Below, piece by piece: positions 24,925 through 33,124 of a stretch of 40,540 nucleotides of DNA. The notes under the pieces were generated by a model, which was not told the origin of the DNA, made no database searches, and saw nothing but the letters and a program-made list of their open reading frames with translations. The stretch spans positions 1 to 40,540 of the forward strand of contig NZ_BILX01000062.1 of the NCBI RefSeq assembly GCF_004000785.1, given 5' to 3'. The translations under genes were made by a program, and so were the position numbers. Position 1 is the first letter of the stretch. Every line of letters begins with the position of its first letter. The stretch is from Paenibacillus ehimensis NBRC 15659 (lineage in GTDB: Bacteria > Bacillota > Bacilli > Paenibacillales > NBRC-103111).

Positions 24925-25131
24925 CAGCTTGGGCTCCTTTGACGAAAAGAAGTGAATGTTGCTTCAATCGATAAATTTAATTGTAAACCTAACCGGGGGA
25001 GATGACAACTGCCGCCAAAAAGCGACAGCAGCCATAATTCCGGCAGCCGTTCGCACTGCAGCCAAAAGCGTCCGGACGACCGGTATGATAAACTATTCGT
25101 ATCAGCACGGAGATGGAAGGAGCCGGACGAG

Positions 25132-25953
25132 GTGGAATCTTATCTGATGTTCGAACCGACGCAAGGGGCGCGCACCCCGGATCATTACGCGGAACACAAG
25201 CCTTGCCCCGCACTGAAGGCGTACGTATCGTGCTATTGGAGCTCCCGGACGGAGGGAACGGGAATGTGGGACGAACCTTCCGTCACCGTCGTTCCGGACG
25301 GCTGTACGGATTTGATTTTCGAATGGGACGCCGCGGGTGGGAGAGACGTTTCTATTCGTTATTGCGGAGCGTTTGAGCTGCCCTTCAGCCCGGAGCCGAA
25401 GGTCGAGGGCGCGTCGGAAACGTTTGCGGTGCGGTTTTTTCCGGGTGGAGCCTACCCCTTTATTGGAGTGCCGCTCGGCGAGTTTAAAAATGCGCTGTTT
25501 CGGGGGACGGACGTATGGGGGAAAGCGGTGGCGGAGCTTGGGGAGCGGCTGCGGCTAGCCGCAGGGACGGCGGAGCGGATCGTCCTTGTCGAAACGGCGC
25601 TGATCCGCCTGTTGGCGGCTGCGGCTAGCCGCAGGCCGGAAGCGCCGCCGGTCCTGCACGAAGCGATGGTGCGTATTTTCGCGGCCAGGGGGACGGTAAG
25701 CGTCCAGCAGCTGGCCCGGTCGGGGAATATTAGCGCAAGGCAGCTGCAGCGGTTGTTCGACGGCCGGATCGGGCTGGGGCCGAAGACGTTTTGCGGCATA
25801 GTCCGGTTTCAAAATATACTGCGCGATGCGGAAAGATATCCCAAGCTGACTTGGCAGGAAATCGCCGGGGCTTACGGATACTGCGATCAAGCGCATTTTA
25901 TTCGCGACTTCAAGCGCTTTTACGGCGAGCTTCCTTCCTCATTGATGATGTGA
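25132..25953 (+). CDS. AraC-type transcriptional regulator with DUF6597-like sensor domain
   Basis: A 273-residue regulator. The N-terminal domain (about 20-150) contains VSCYWSS and VVPDGCTDLIFEW, the pattern of the DUF6597 sensor domain. The C-terminal AraC domain has two helix-turn-helix units: SVQQLARSGNISARQLQRLF and TWQEIAGAYGYCDQAHFIRD, followed by FKRFYGELPS. The start is GTG 25132 with GAAGGAG 9 nt upstream; the next ATG lies five codons in and lacks a site. Ligand and targets are unknown. The downstream toroid-protein gene (78 nt away, same strand) and the divergent aminotransferase are possible targets. Confidence 0.88.
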   Translation: MESYLMFEPTQGARTPDHYAEHKPCPALKAYVSCYWSSRTEGTGMWDEPSVTVVPDGCTDLIFEWDAAGGRDVSIRYCGAFELPFSPEPKVEGASETFAVRFFPGGAYPFIGVPLGEFKNALFRGTDVWGKAVAELGERLRLAAGTAERIVLVETALIRLLAAAASRRPEAPPVLHEAMVRIFAARGTVSVQQLARSGNISARQLQRLFDGRIGLGPKTFCGIVRFQNILRDAERYPKLTWQEIAGAYGYCDQAHFIRDFKRFYGELPSSLMM

Positions 25954-26031
25954 TGTCCGATTTGTTCAATACAAACCGCTTAAGGCCGGTTAGATTAGTA
26001 TACGGAAAGCAAACATCAAGGAGGCGGGACG

Positions 26032-26931
26032 ATGGAATTACATGAAGCCGCTGCGGCGGCAGAAGAACGGGCCAAGCTCTACCTGCTTACGAAAGCGCGG
26101 CCGCTGGAGAAGGCGATGTATGCGTATGAGTTCGAGGGGGGGCGCGCGGAGGACGTGGTCAGGGAGCTGGAGCCTTACCAGAACGAAGACGGCGGCTTCG
26201 GGCATGGACTGGAGCCGGATATTCGCTGTGAGGCGTCCTCGGCTATTGCCACGACCGTAGCGCTGCAAACGCTGGCCTTGCTTCCCCGCGAGACAGGGGA
26301 GGAGATGACGCGAAAAGCGCTGCGTTACTTTACGCAGACGTACGACCCTGCAATCTCCGGCTGGGAGATCGTGCCGCCGGAGGTCGAGCATGCCCCCCGG
26401 GCCCCGTGGTGGAATTATAGCGAGGCGAGTCCGTACTGGGGCAATCCGAGCGCGGAAATCGCGGGCTACTTCATTCAGTTCCGGGAATGGCCGGAGGCGG
26501 AAGGCTGGGCGGACAAGCTGACGGAGCTTGCCATCGGCAAGCTGTGTTCGGAATCCCCGCTGGACGAATTCCATGAGCTGTTGTGCTACTTGCGCTTGTC
26601 CGAGCGGCTCACCGGCGAGCAGCGGGCACGGATCGCGGATCCGCTCGATACGATGATCGCTCGCTGTGTCACGGCTGATCCGGCACAGTGGAGCGGGTAC
26701 GGGCTGCATCCGGTTCAGGTAGCGACAACGCGGCAATCGCCATACTATGAGCGGTATAAGGAAATCATACCGGCCAATCTGGAATTCATCGTCCGGGGAC
26801 AGACCGAGGAGGGAGCATGGGAGCCGGCTTGGGCTTGGGGGCAGTACGAGGACGTATGGCCGATTGCCAAAGAAGCGTGGAAAAGTGTTCTGACGCTGGG
26901 GAATTTGCGGCTGCTGCGGGACTTGCGATAA
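26032..26931 (+). CDS. Terpene-cyclase/prenyltransferase-type alpha-toroid protein, unknown function
   Basis: A 299-residue protein made of alpha-helical repeats. The motif YQNEDGGFGHGLEPD (about 49-63) matches the QxxDGGFG-type repeats of squalene-hopene cyclases and prenyltransferase beta-subunits, and the C-terminal GAWEPAWAWGQYED resembles a second repeat. The DXDD catalytic motif of cyclases is not seen, and the protein is half their length, so a cyclase reaction should not be assumed. Proteins of this kind are common hypothetical genes in Bacillales. GGAGGCGGG precedes the ATG. It is probably co-transcribed with the AraC-type gene. Confidence 0.65.
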   Translation: MELHEAAAAAEERAKLYLLTKARPLEKAMYAYEFEGGRAEDVVRELEPYQNEDGGFGHGLEPDIRCEASSAIATTVALQTLALLPRETGEEMTRKALRYFTQTYDPAISGWEIVPPEVEHAPRAPWWNYSEASPYWGNPSAEIAGYFIQFREWPEAEGWADKLTELAIGKLCSESPLDEFHELLCYLRLSERLTGEQRARIADPLDTMIARCVTADPAQWSGYGLHPVQVATTRQSPYYERYKEIIPANLEFIVRGQTEEGAWEPAWAWGQYEDVWPIAKEAWKSVLTLGNLRLLRDLR

Positions 26932-26993
26932 ACGGGATGCCCTGTAGAAGCAACACAGCCACCGTCACAACGGTCTTTGTATTATTCAAGCGC

Positions 26994-27025
26994 AAAGGAA
27001 CCCTGCATAAGGGTTCCTTTGTTGT
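26994..27025 (+). terminator. Terminator after the toroid-protein gene
   Basis: An 11-bp perfect stem AAAGGAACCCT (26994-27004), loop GCATA, AGGGTTCCTTT (27010-27020), then GTTGT. It lies between convergent genes. Confidence 0.8.
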
Positions 27026-27061
27026 ATTCGGAGTCCCGAGAAGATGCGGCGCTGATAAGCG

Positions 27062-27280
27062 CTAATCTTGATTTTCGGACTCGTCGATATATTCCATTAA
27101 ATCGCCGGGCTGGCAGTTTAAAGCTCTGCACAACGCATCGAGCGTCGTAAAGCGGATGGCTTTGCCGTTTTCGTTTTTTAATATCGACAAATTCGCCGGC
27201 GTGATGCCGACCAGTTCGGAGAGCCGGTTTAACGACATTTTGCGCTCCGCCATCACGACATCCAATTTGATTCTTATCAT
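27062..27280 (-). CDS. Xre-family helix-turn-helix regulator (YozG-like)
   Basis: A 72-residue Cro/CI-type repressor that is almost entirely the HTH domain: MSLNRLSELVGITPANLSILKN spans the two DNA-contact helices, and LDALCRALNCQPGDLMEY closes the fold. It lies 20 nt after the DUF2975 membrane-protein gene on the same strand. This pairing recurs in Bacillota and suggests that the membrane protein modulates the regulator, though the signal is unknown. Confidence 0.9.
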   Translation of the reverse strand: MIRIKLDVVMAERKMSLNRLSELVGITPANLSILKNENGKAIRFTTLDALCRALNCQPGDLMEYIDESENQD

Positions 27281-27300
27281 CGTTATCGCCTACTTCGCCG

Positions 27301-27873
27301 TTAAATTGTTTTATTATTTTCCTCCACTGCACGTACCGCTATTTTTAAGGCCCAAGAGATCAACAGGAGCACGATTCCGCCGATCAACGTATCGACATAG
27401 GACAGGTCGGAAAGCGAAATTTGCGCATTGGAAACCGTTAAGGCCGCAAGCGCCTTCGATAACAGAAGACCGTCGGTATACGTGTAAGCCGTTCCCGCAA
27501 CGATGAGCGTCAGCCCTAATTTGAAAACAATCGACACGTTCTCATACGAAAAAAGACTGTCTTCATAAATATTGTCCAGGAGCTTGCACATCCACCATAG
27601 GAACAGGAGCACGAAAAAGAGCATGCACGCCGTGGAGATGAAGGATAGTTGAATAAAGGAAGGATCGGTGTAAAGCCCCGGCTGCTGATAAAAGTGAAGA
27701 TCGATATAGCCGAATAAAGGCTGGAAGTCTCCGAAGGAGCGGGTGAGATCGCTATCCGGGTTCCACAAGCGTAAGGAATGCTCCCCTAATGCAAATATCC
27801 CTAACAATATAACAAGGTAAAAACAAATTAGACACAGGATCGAGCCTATTTTAAAGACGATTTTGGACTTCAT
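27301..27873 (-). CDS. DUF2975 membrane protein
   Basis: A 190-residue protein with four predicted membrane helices (about residues 8-28, 80-102, 120-140 and 155-178) and the layout of DUF2975 proteins that precede YozG-like regulators. The start is the ATG at 27873 behind AAAGGAG; the longer open frame begins 45 nt upstream without a ribosome binding site. It forms a two-gene unit with the Xre-type gene. Function is unknown. The local sequence is more AT-rich than the ilv-leu genes. Confidence 0.8.
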   Translation of the reverse strand: MKSKIVFKIGSILCLICFYLVILLGIFALGEHSLRLWNPDSDLTRSFGDFQPLFGYIDLHFYQQPGLYTDPSFIQLSFISTACMLFFVLLFLWWMCKLLDNIYEDSLFSYENVSIVFKLGLTLIVAGTAYTYTDGLLLSKALAALTVSNAQISLSDLSYVDTLIGGIVLLLISWALKIAVRAVEENNKTI

Positions 27874-27964
27874 GAAGGAAACTCCTTTATGGTGGAAATG
27901 TAGTAACCAGTTGAACAAAAGGCCGCTTTAGTTAATTAATCTATCATATCATTTTATATTAAAC

Positions 27965-27999
27965 AATAAAAATTTATCGTTTTTCGATAAAAATTTATT
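27965..27999. promoter_or_regulatory. Inverted repeat in the divergent DUF2975/ydbS-like region, candidate operator
   Basis: AATAAAAATTTATCG (27965-27979), a T5 centre, and CGATAAAAATTTATT (27985-27999) form 15-nt arms matching at 13 positions. It lies between two divergent units, about 92 nt before one start and 77 nt before the other. The adjacent Xre-type protein is the obvious candidate binder; this is inference. Confidence 0.5.
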
Positions 28000-28075
28000 G
28001 ATTAAGGTGATGAAAACTGATAAGGTTAAAATCATAAGCAAGAACATGGCAGCATGGAGCTATAGGGGTGAAGTT

Positions 28076-28570
28076 ATGTTTTCTCCAATTGGCGCGCCTC
28101 AAAGACGATTGTCCAAGGATGCGGTCAAAGTATGGATCATTAGTGAAACGATTTCGAATGTGATCGGCTTTGCCCTGCTGGGGGTTTTGCTCTATTTGGA
28201 CCATCGGTACGCATGGAAGGAGTGGATCGGCTGGATTCTTATCGGTCTTGTCATCATCTCCGTCCCATTCGCGGTCTGGTCTTTTTTCAGGCCGTTTTTG
28301 CTCTATAAAAACTGGCGCTACGATATTAATGAAGAGTTTTTGCAGCTGAAATCGGGCGCGCTGAACGAAGAGCATCAGCTCGTTCCGATGACCAAAATCC
28401 AGTCGGTCGCCACGAAGCAAGGACCGCTTCTACGAAAGTACGGCCTCTGCTCGGTCTCGATTAAAACGATGGGATCGACGCATGCCATACCTGCCCTGCC
28501 TAAAGAGGTCGCGATCGAGTTGAGAAATCAGATCGCCCATTTTGCCAAAATAAAGGAAGTGGAGTCATGA
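28076..28570 (+). CDS. PH-domain membrane protein, YdbS-like
   Basis: A 164-residue protein with two N-terminal membrane helices (about 20-40 and 48-70) and a bacterial PH-like domain (DUF304): WRYDINEEFLQLKSGALNEEHQLVPMTKIQSV. It matches B. subtilis YdbS in length and layout. The ATG at 28076 has GGGGTGA upstream and fits the family N-terminus; upstream in-frame starts would add 26 residues with no homology signal. The stop overlaps the start of the YdbT-like gene. In B. subtilis, ydbST belong to the sigma-W envelope-stress regulon and have been linked to resistance against antimicrobial peptides. Confidence 0.85.
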   Translation: MFSPIGAPQRRLSKDAVKVWIISETISNVIGFALLGVLLYLDHRYAWKEWIGWILIGLVIISVPFAVWSFFRPFLLYKNWRYDINEEFLQLKSGALNEEHQLVPMTKIQSVATKQGPLLRKYGLCSVSIKTMGSTHAIPALPKEVAIELRNQIAHFAKIKEVES

Positions 28571-30069
28571 CCGAAGCGAAACGGCATCATCCGCTGACGA
28601 TGGTTTGGAAATTATGGAAATTGGCCAAGTTCTCGTTTGTGATTGCCATGTACTTATTCGTTATCAAATACGGTTCGGATTCGACTTTTCTTAAGTACGG
28701 AAGGATTGCTTTTTTTCTTTTTGTCGGTGGCGCTGTTCTTGTCATTCTTTTGTTGTGGCTGACGCATAAATACAAGCTCGACGATGCTTCGTTTCATCTC
28801 TATGAAGGGGTGTTCACCAAATCCGCGCGAACGATTCCTTTTGCTAAAATTCAAAACGTCAACCGACGCACGACCTTATTCCACCGGCTGTGTAACGTGA
28901 CTTCCATCCGATTTGAAACGGGGCTCACCGGTGAAGAGGCTGCCGTCGAATTCGAGGTCATTTCTTTAGCGGAAGCCGATGCCATGGAAAAGCATGCGGC
29001 AAGCCCGGTTCCCGACGACGAGCCGGCAGCGGTACAAAACGGCGAAGCTGCCGCGGAGTTGCAGGCATCCGCGGCGCATCCGCGGCGGACCGTTCATTTT
29101 AAGCCGACAAGAAAGGATATCGTACGGGCTTCCTTTACATCGTTAAGCTTTCTGCTCCTTATTCCTTTGCTGGCCTCCGCTTATTCCAAAATCGACCAAA
29201 TCTTTCATGTGGAACGCGAGGCGGAAGGGTTATTCTCCATCCTAAAGGATTCCTGGTGGATTGCCGCGATTCTGATCGTTGTGCTCGTCGCAGCCTCGGT
29301 CGCGTTCGGAATGATCCGAACCTTTGTGAAGTATGGAAAATACGAGATTTCGTCCGATCCGGAACGCATTTACATTACAAAAGGCATGGTCGACGAAACG
29401 GTATTCTCTATTGCAAAACAAAGGGTGCAGGCGGTTGAAATTACGCAGTCCGTGCTGAAACGGCTGCTCGGACTCGCCGAAGTGAAGCTGACCAGCGCGG
29501 GGGGCCTGGGCGACGGGGAAGACAAGCTGGAGATCAGCTCGCTGTATCCTTTTTTGCCTGTGCAGCGCGCCTACGAGATGATTTCGGAAATGCTGCCGGC
29601 TTATGAAGTGACCCGCGAGATGAACCGTCTCCCCGGAAAATCGTTATGGATCCGCATGCTAAGGCCAAGCTGGCTTTGGATCCTGTCGACGGCTGCTTTA
29701 TTTTATTTCAAGCCGCGGTTGCTGGGATTCGAGCAGACCTGGTGGGTTGTATCCGGCGCTTTGCTGATTTGGATCTTCGTATCGAGATGGCTTGATTTCA
29801 CCAATACGCGATACGTCTTGAAGGATAACTTCATTCAATTCCAAACAGGAAGTCTGACAACGGCTTTATTCGTTTCGAAGCGGGAGAAGATTATTGAAGT
29901 GAAAGTCACCCGCAGTCTGTTTCAAAAATGGCTGGGGCTCGCATCCGTCGGGACAATCAACCGGGCCAAGCCGGTACGTCACGCCGGGATCGACGATGCG
30001 CCGGCCGAACTGGCCGAGTCGTTTGTCAAATGGTATATGGGACGCCGCAAGGAGATCAAAGTGGAATAG
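28567..30069 (+). CDS. PH-domain membrane protein, YdbT-like
   Basis: A 500-residue membrane protein with three PH-like (DUF304) units between pairs of membrane helices: about 70-140 (YKLDDASFHLYEGVFTKSAR), 255-345 (YEISSDPERIYITKGMVDET) and 418-490 (YVLKDNFIQFQTGSLTT). The repeated local pattern 'R-x3-F-x-KIQ(N)V' near each unit is characteristic. It forms an overlapping pair with the YdbS-like gene. A role in protecting the envelope, possibly against bacteriocins, is known for B. subtilis YdbST and can only be inferred here. Confidence 0.85.
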   Translation: MTEAKRHHPLTMVWKLWKLAKFSFVIAMYLFVIKYGSDSTFLKYGRIAFFLFVGGAVLVILLLWLTHKYKLDDASFHLYEGVFTKSARTIPFAKIQNVNRRTTLFHRLCNVTSIRFETGLTGEEAAVEFEVISLAEADAMEKHAASPVPDDEPAAVQNGEAAAELQASAAHPRRTVHFKPTRKDIVRASFTSLSFLLLIPLLASAYSKIDQIFHVEREAEGLFSILKDSWWIAAILIVVLVAASVAFGMIRTFVKYGKYEISSDPERIYITKGMVDETVFSIAKQRVQAVEITQSVLKRLLGLAEVKLTSAGGLGDGEDKLEISSLYPFLPVQRAYEMISEMLPAYEVTREMNRLPGKSLWIRMLRPSWLWILSTAALFYFKPRLLGFEQTWWVVSGALLIWIFVSRWLDFTNTRYVLKDNFIQFQTGSLTTALFVSKREKIIEVKVTRSLFQKWLGLASVGTINRAKPVRHAGIDDAPAELAESFVKWYMGRRKEIKVE

Positions 30070-30226
30070 AAGGGCGCTGACGTTTGGGCCTTGGCGCTCG
30101 TCCCGGATTCCGGCCGAGGGGATGCTTATAGGTTTTGTCTATCAAATTTATTCGATTTATGTCTTGGCGCAAAGATAGATAAGTGTGCTACAAAAGAGAT
30201 AATGAACTTATTTAGGAGTGAAACCA

Positions 30227-31306
30227 ATGGCAGACGTGAAGAAAATTGCCGTTATCGCCGGGGACGGCATCGGTCCCGAGGTTGTGGCGGAAGCGATTAA
30301 AGCGATGAAAAAAACCGAAGACGTGTTCGGCTACCGTTTTGAGTTCGAGCATGGCTTGTTCGGCGGAATCGCCATTGACGAGAAAGGAACGCCGCTGCCG
30401 GAGGAGACGCTGGCGATTTGTAAGAAAGCGGACGCCGTGCTGCTTGGAGCCGTCGGCGGCCCGAAATGGGACAACAATCCGAAGGAGCTGCGCCCGGAAA
30501 CGGGACTGCTCGGCATCCGCAAGGCGCTCGGCTTGTTCTCCAACATTCGTCCGGCTAACGTGTTCGACTGCTTGAAGGAAGCTTCCACACTGAAGCCGGA
30601 AGTGCTCGAAGGCACGGACCTGATCGTCGTCCGCGAGCTGACGGGGGGAATCTACTTCGGAGAGAAATTCCGCCGCGAGGGCGCGAACGGAGAAGAAGCC
30701 GTCGATACGTGCGTATACAACGTCACGGAAGTCGAGCGCATCGTGCGCCAAGCGTTCGAGATCGCCCGCACCCGCCGCAAGAAGCTGGCGTCCGTCGATA
30801 AAGCGAACGTGCTGGAAACGTCGCGTCTGTGGAGAGAAACGGTCAACCGGATCGCGCCGGATTATCCGGATGTCGAGCTGGAGCACGTGCTCGTCGACAA
30901 CTGCGCGATGCAGCTTCTGCGCCGTCCGTCCAGCTTCGACGTCATCGTGACGGAGAACATGTTCGGCGACATTCTGAGCGACGAAGCGGCGATGCTGACA
31001 GGGTCCATCGGCATGCTGTCCTCCGCCTCTCTGGGCGAAGGGGCGTTCGGCCTGTACGAGCCGGTGCACGGCTCTGCGCCGGACATTGCGGGCCAAGGCA
31101 TTGCGAACCCGATCGCGACGATCTTGTCCGTAGCGCTGATGTACCGCCTGACGTTCGGCTACCACGATGCCGCCGAAGCGATCGAGCGCGCCGTGAAGGA
31201 AGTGCTGGACGCGGGTCACCGCACCGGCGACATTGCCGTCGACAAGAGCAAGGCGATCGGCACGACGGCGATGGGCGATTTGATTGTGAGCGCGATCCGC
31301 AAATAA
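30227..31306 (+). CDS. leuB: 3-isopropylmalate dehydrogenase
   Basis: Oxidises and decarboxylates 3-isopropylmalate with NAD+ to 2-ketoisocaproate. The 359-residue protein has the GDGIGPEV motif at the N-terminus, LLGAVGGPKWD, and the substrate Arg/Tyr region ELTGGIYFG. It also has the metal-binding ENMFGDILSDEA and the NAD-binding HGSAPDIAGQGIANP. The ATG at 30227 has AGGAG 8 nt upstream. It stands alone, followed by a terminator; leuC and leuD are not in the window, so the leucine pathway is split into at least three places. Confidence 0.97.
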   Translation: MADVKKIAVIAGDGIGPEVVAEAIKAMKKTEDVFGYRFEFEHGLFGGIAIDEKGTPLPEETLAICKKADAVLLGAVGGPKWDNNPKELRPETGLLGIRKALGLFSNIRPANVFDCLKEASTLKPEVLEGTDLIVVRELTGGIYFGEKFRREGANGEEAVDTCVYNVTEVERIVRQAFEIARTRRKKLASVDKANVLETSRLWRETVNRIAPDYPDVELEHVLVDNCAMQLLRRPSSFDVIVTENMFGDILSDEAAMLTGSIGMLSSASLGEGAFGLYEPVHGSAPDIAGQGIANPIATILSVALMYRLTFGYHDAAEAIERAVKEVLDAGHRTGDIAVDKSKAIGTTAMGDLIVSAIRK

Positions 31307-31338
31307 GGATGGACCGGATAGCAAGACCAGAAGCAGGA

Positions 31339-31376
31339 AAAACTCTTGGGAAACTTCGGTTTCTTAAGGGTTTTTT
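31339..31376 (+). terminator. Terminator after leuB with UUCG tetraloop
   Basis: A 16-bp stem with wobbles (AAAACTCTTGGGAAAC, 31339-31354, and GTTTCTTAAGGGTTTT, 31359-31374) closed by TTCG and followed by a T-run. Confidence 0.92.
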
Positions 31377-31417
31377 CGTTTTTCGATGACGAGAATTTTT
31401 GTCTTAATTGTTACAAA

Positions 31418-31432
31418 TTATAATTATTATAA
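31418..31432 (+). promoter_or_regulatory. Perfect PerR box
   Basis: TTATAATTATTATAA matches the B. subtilis PerR consensus TTATAATNATTATAA at every position. It lies 104 nt before a peroxiredoxin gene, just upstream of a TATAAT at 31445-31450 and a TTGACT at 31453-31458. PerR repression relieved by peroxide is strongly implied. Confidence 0.88.
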
Positions 31433-31535
31433 AGAAGTAATTAGTATAATATTGACTTCGATGGGCTGCAAATGATACGATTTATATCGAGAAAACCGTT
31501 ATCAGTTAACCAAATTTAAGGGAGGATTTTGGAAC

Positions 31536-32084
31536 ATGGCAGAACGTTTGGTAGGTAAACATGCACCCGATTTTACAATGGACACCGCCCTTGGGAACGG
31601 ACAAGAGTTCGGCAAAGTATCGTTGTCCGATTACAAAGGCAAGTGGCTCGTACTGTTCTTCTATCCGCTGGACTTCACTTTCGTGTGCCCGACGGAAATT
31701 ACGGCACTCAGCGAAGCCGCTTCGCAATTTAAAGCGATCAATGCCGAAATCCTCGGCGTTTCTATCGATAGCATTCACTCCCACCGCGCTTGGATCAACA
31801 CGCCGGTGGATCAAAACGGCCTTGGCCAATTGAACTTCCCGCTGGCTGCCGATATCACGAAGCAAGTATCCCGTGACTACGGCGTACTGATCGAAGAAGA
31901 AGGCATCGCGCTGCGCGGCCTGTTCATCATCAATCCGGAAGGCGAGTTGCAGTATCAAGTCGTTCATCACAACAATGTCGGCCGCAGCGTCGAAGAAACG
32001 CTTCGCGTTCTCGAAGCTCTGCAATCCGGCGGTCTGTGCCCGATCGGCTGGAAAAAAGGCGACAAGCACCTGACGGCGAAATAA
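31536..32084 (+). CDS. 2-Cys peroxiredoxin (AhpC/YkuU-like)
   Basis: Reduces hydrogen peroxide and organic hydroperoxides in the cytosol. The 182-residue thioredoxin-fold protein has the peroxidatic Cys51 in FTFVCPTE and the resolving Cys168 in GLCPIGW, the arrangement of typical 2-Cys enzymes. Length and sequence are closest to B. subtilis YkuU. No AhpF reductase is adjacent, so thioredoxin is the likely electron donor. AAGGGAGG precedes the ATG. A perfect PerR box in the promoter region predicts peroxide induction, and a terminator follows. Confidence 0.93.
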   Translation: MAERLVGKHAPDFTMDTALGNGQEFGKVSLSDYKGKWLVLFFYPLDFTFVCPTEITALSEAASQFKAINAEILGVSIDSIHSHRAWINTPVDQNGLGQLNFPLAADITKQVSRDYGVLIEEEGIALRGLFIINPEGELQYQVVHHNNVGRSVEETLRVLEALQSGGLCPIGWKKGDKHLTAK

Positions 32085-32104
32085 TCGTCTTCAACGCTTT
32101 ACCT

Positions 32105-32144
32105 ACCCCCTTCGGCCTGTCTTGCGGCAGGCTAGGGGGTTTTT
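32105..32144 (+). terminator. Terminator after the peroxiredoxin gene
   Basis: The outer stem ACCCCCT (32105-32111) with AGGGGGT (32134-32140) encloses an inner CCTGTC/GGCAGG hairpin and is followed by TTTT. Confidence 0.85.
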
Positions 32145-32176
32145 CACTACTTGGAGTAAAGGGGCTCGGAACCGAC

Positions 32177-32560
32177 ATGGAAGTAATCAAAGGGCTCAAA
32201 TACAGCGAAAATCATGAATGGGTGCGGGTGGAAAACGGGAGAGCCGTGATCGGTCTCACCGATTTTGCCCAGGAGGAATTCGGCATTATCGTCTTTGTGG
32301 AGCTCCCCGAAGAGGGGGAGGTCCTTCAGGCCGGCGAGCCGTTCGGCAGCATGGAATCGGTCAAGACGGTGACGGAGCTGTATGCTCCGGTGTCCGGTAA
32401 GGTCGTTAGCGTCAATCCGAAGCTGACGGAAAATCCGGGCGTCATCAACCTGTCCCCGTATGGCCAAGGCTGGATGATTGTCGTCGAGATGAGCGATCCT
32501 GCCGAGCTTGACCGGCTGTGGGAAGCGGACAAATACGAACAAACCTATGTGCATGAATAA
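32177..32560 (+). CDS. gcvH: Glycine cleavage system H protein
   Basis: A 127-residue lipoyl carrier that shuttles the aminomethyl group between the P, T and L proteins of glycine cleavage; in Bacillus GcvH is also an intermediate in lipoate transfer. The lipoylated Lys63 lies in GSMESVKTVTE, and the ENHEWVRVE start and GWMIVVEMSDP end are typical. The start is the ATG at 32177. AAAGGGG lies about 12 nt upstream, rather far, and there is no better codon. No other gcv gene is near, so a stand-alone lipoyl-relay role is as likely as glycine cleavage. Confidence 0.95.
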   Translation: MEVIKGLKYSENHEWVRVENGRAVIGLTDFAQEEFGIIVFVELPEEGEVLQAGEPFGSMESVKTVTELYAPVSGKVVSVNPKLTENPGVINLSPYGQGWMIVVEMSDPAELDRLWEADKYEQTYVHE

Positions 32561-32572
32561 AATAGGCACGGC

Positions 32573-32595
32573 AGCCTGACTTCGGTCAGGCTTTT
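32573..32595 (+). terminator. First terminator after gcvH
   Basis: AGCCTGAC (32573-32580), tetraloop TTCG, GTCAGGCT (32585-32592), then TTT. Confidence 0.88.
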
Positions 32596-32614
32596 GACAT
32601 TATAGTTATTTTCG

Positions 32615-32643
32615 GGGCGAGAGCATGACTTTCGCCCTTTTTT
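32615..32643 (+). terminator. Second terminator after gcvH
   Basis: GGGCGAGAG (32615-32623), loop CATGA, CTTTCGCCC (32629-32637), with one wobble and six T's. Two terminators in a row mark the left border of the AT-rich island. Confidence 0.8.
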
Positions 32644-33124
32644 GTTTTTGGTAAGGTTAGAATATGGAGACGAACATCTGAAGCGAAATTGCTTTGATGA
32701 GCAGGGGATTGGGATGAATTTGTAGTGAAGCACAAGGCCAAACACGCAATCACTGCGATCTGCAACACTTGCTCGATGGTAGATTTAACCACTGGAGTTT
32801 TTCAGCTATCATGCACAGAAAAAGAAGTACTTCAAGTGAACCATTAGCATGTTGCAGCAGAAGGTACGATAGGCCATCCAATTCATCAATTGGGCAAGTA
32901 AGCCGTCAGCCCCGGTTGACAACCGTTTTATATTGTGAACTAGGAAAGCAATCGCAGTTGCTGCTTTCCTCGTTTTTTATGCACTCGAAATGGGAGTCAT
33001 CTGGTCCTACCTATTTAGGGGTAATTTTCAGGTATTATGGTGTAAAATATTTACAAAAAAACAATGATCTTACCAGTAAAATTGACCTATTATATGAAAT
33101 AAATACTATTTTTTATATAATATA
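32644..33124. other. Gene-free left flank of the lanthipeptide island
   Basis: About 480 nt without a supported gene. Open frames on both strands (for example plus 32769-33125) have no ribosome binding site and translate to compositionally odd, unrecognised proteins. A frame from about 32779 reads sensibly for some 20 codons and is then broken by several stops, so a decayed gene is possible. A terminator-like hairpin sits at 32942-32978. The last 100 nt are extremely AT-rich. Confidence 0.5.
32942..32978 (+). terminator. Orphan terminator in the island flank
   Basis: AGGAAAGCA (32942-32950) pairs with TGCTTTCCT (32962-32970), followed by CG and six T's. No coding gene ends upstream of it, so it may close a decayed gene or a small RNA. 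Confidence 0.7.

Noticed and set aside
30212..31324. A 370-codon minus-strand frame opposite leuB.
   Set aside because: leuB motifs are unambiguous on the plus strand; the antisense translation matches no family and spans the leuB start and stop.
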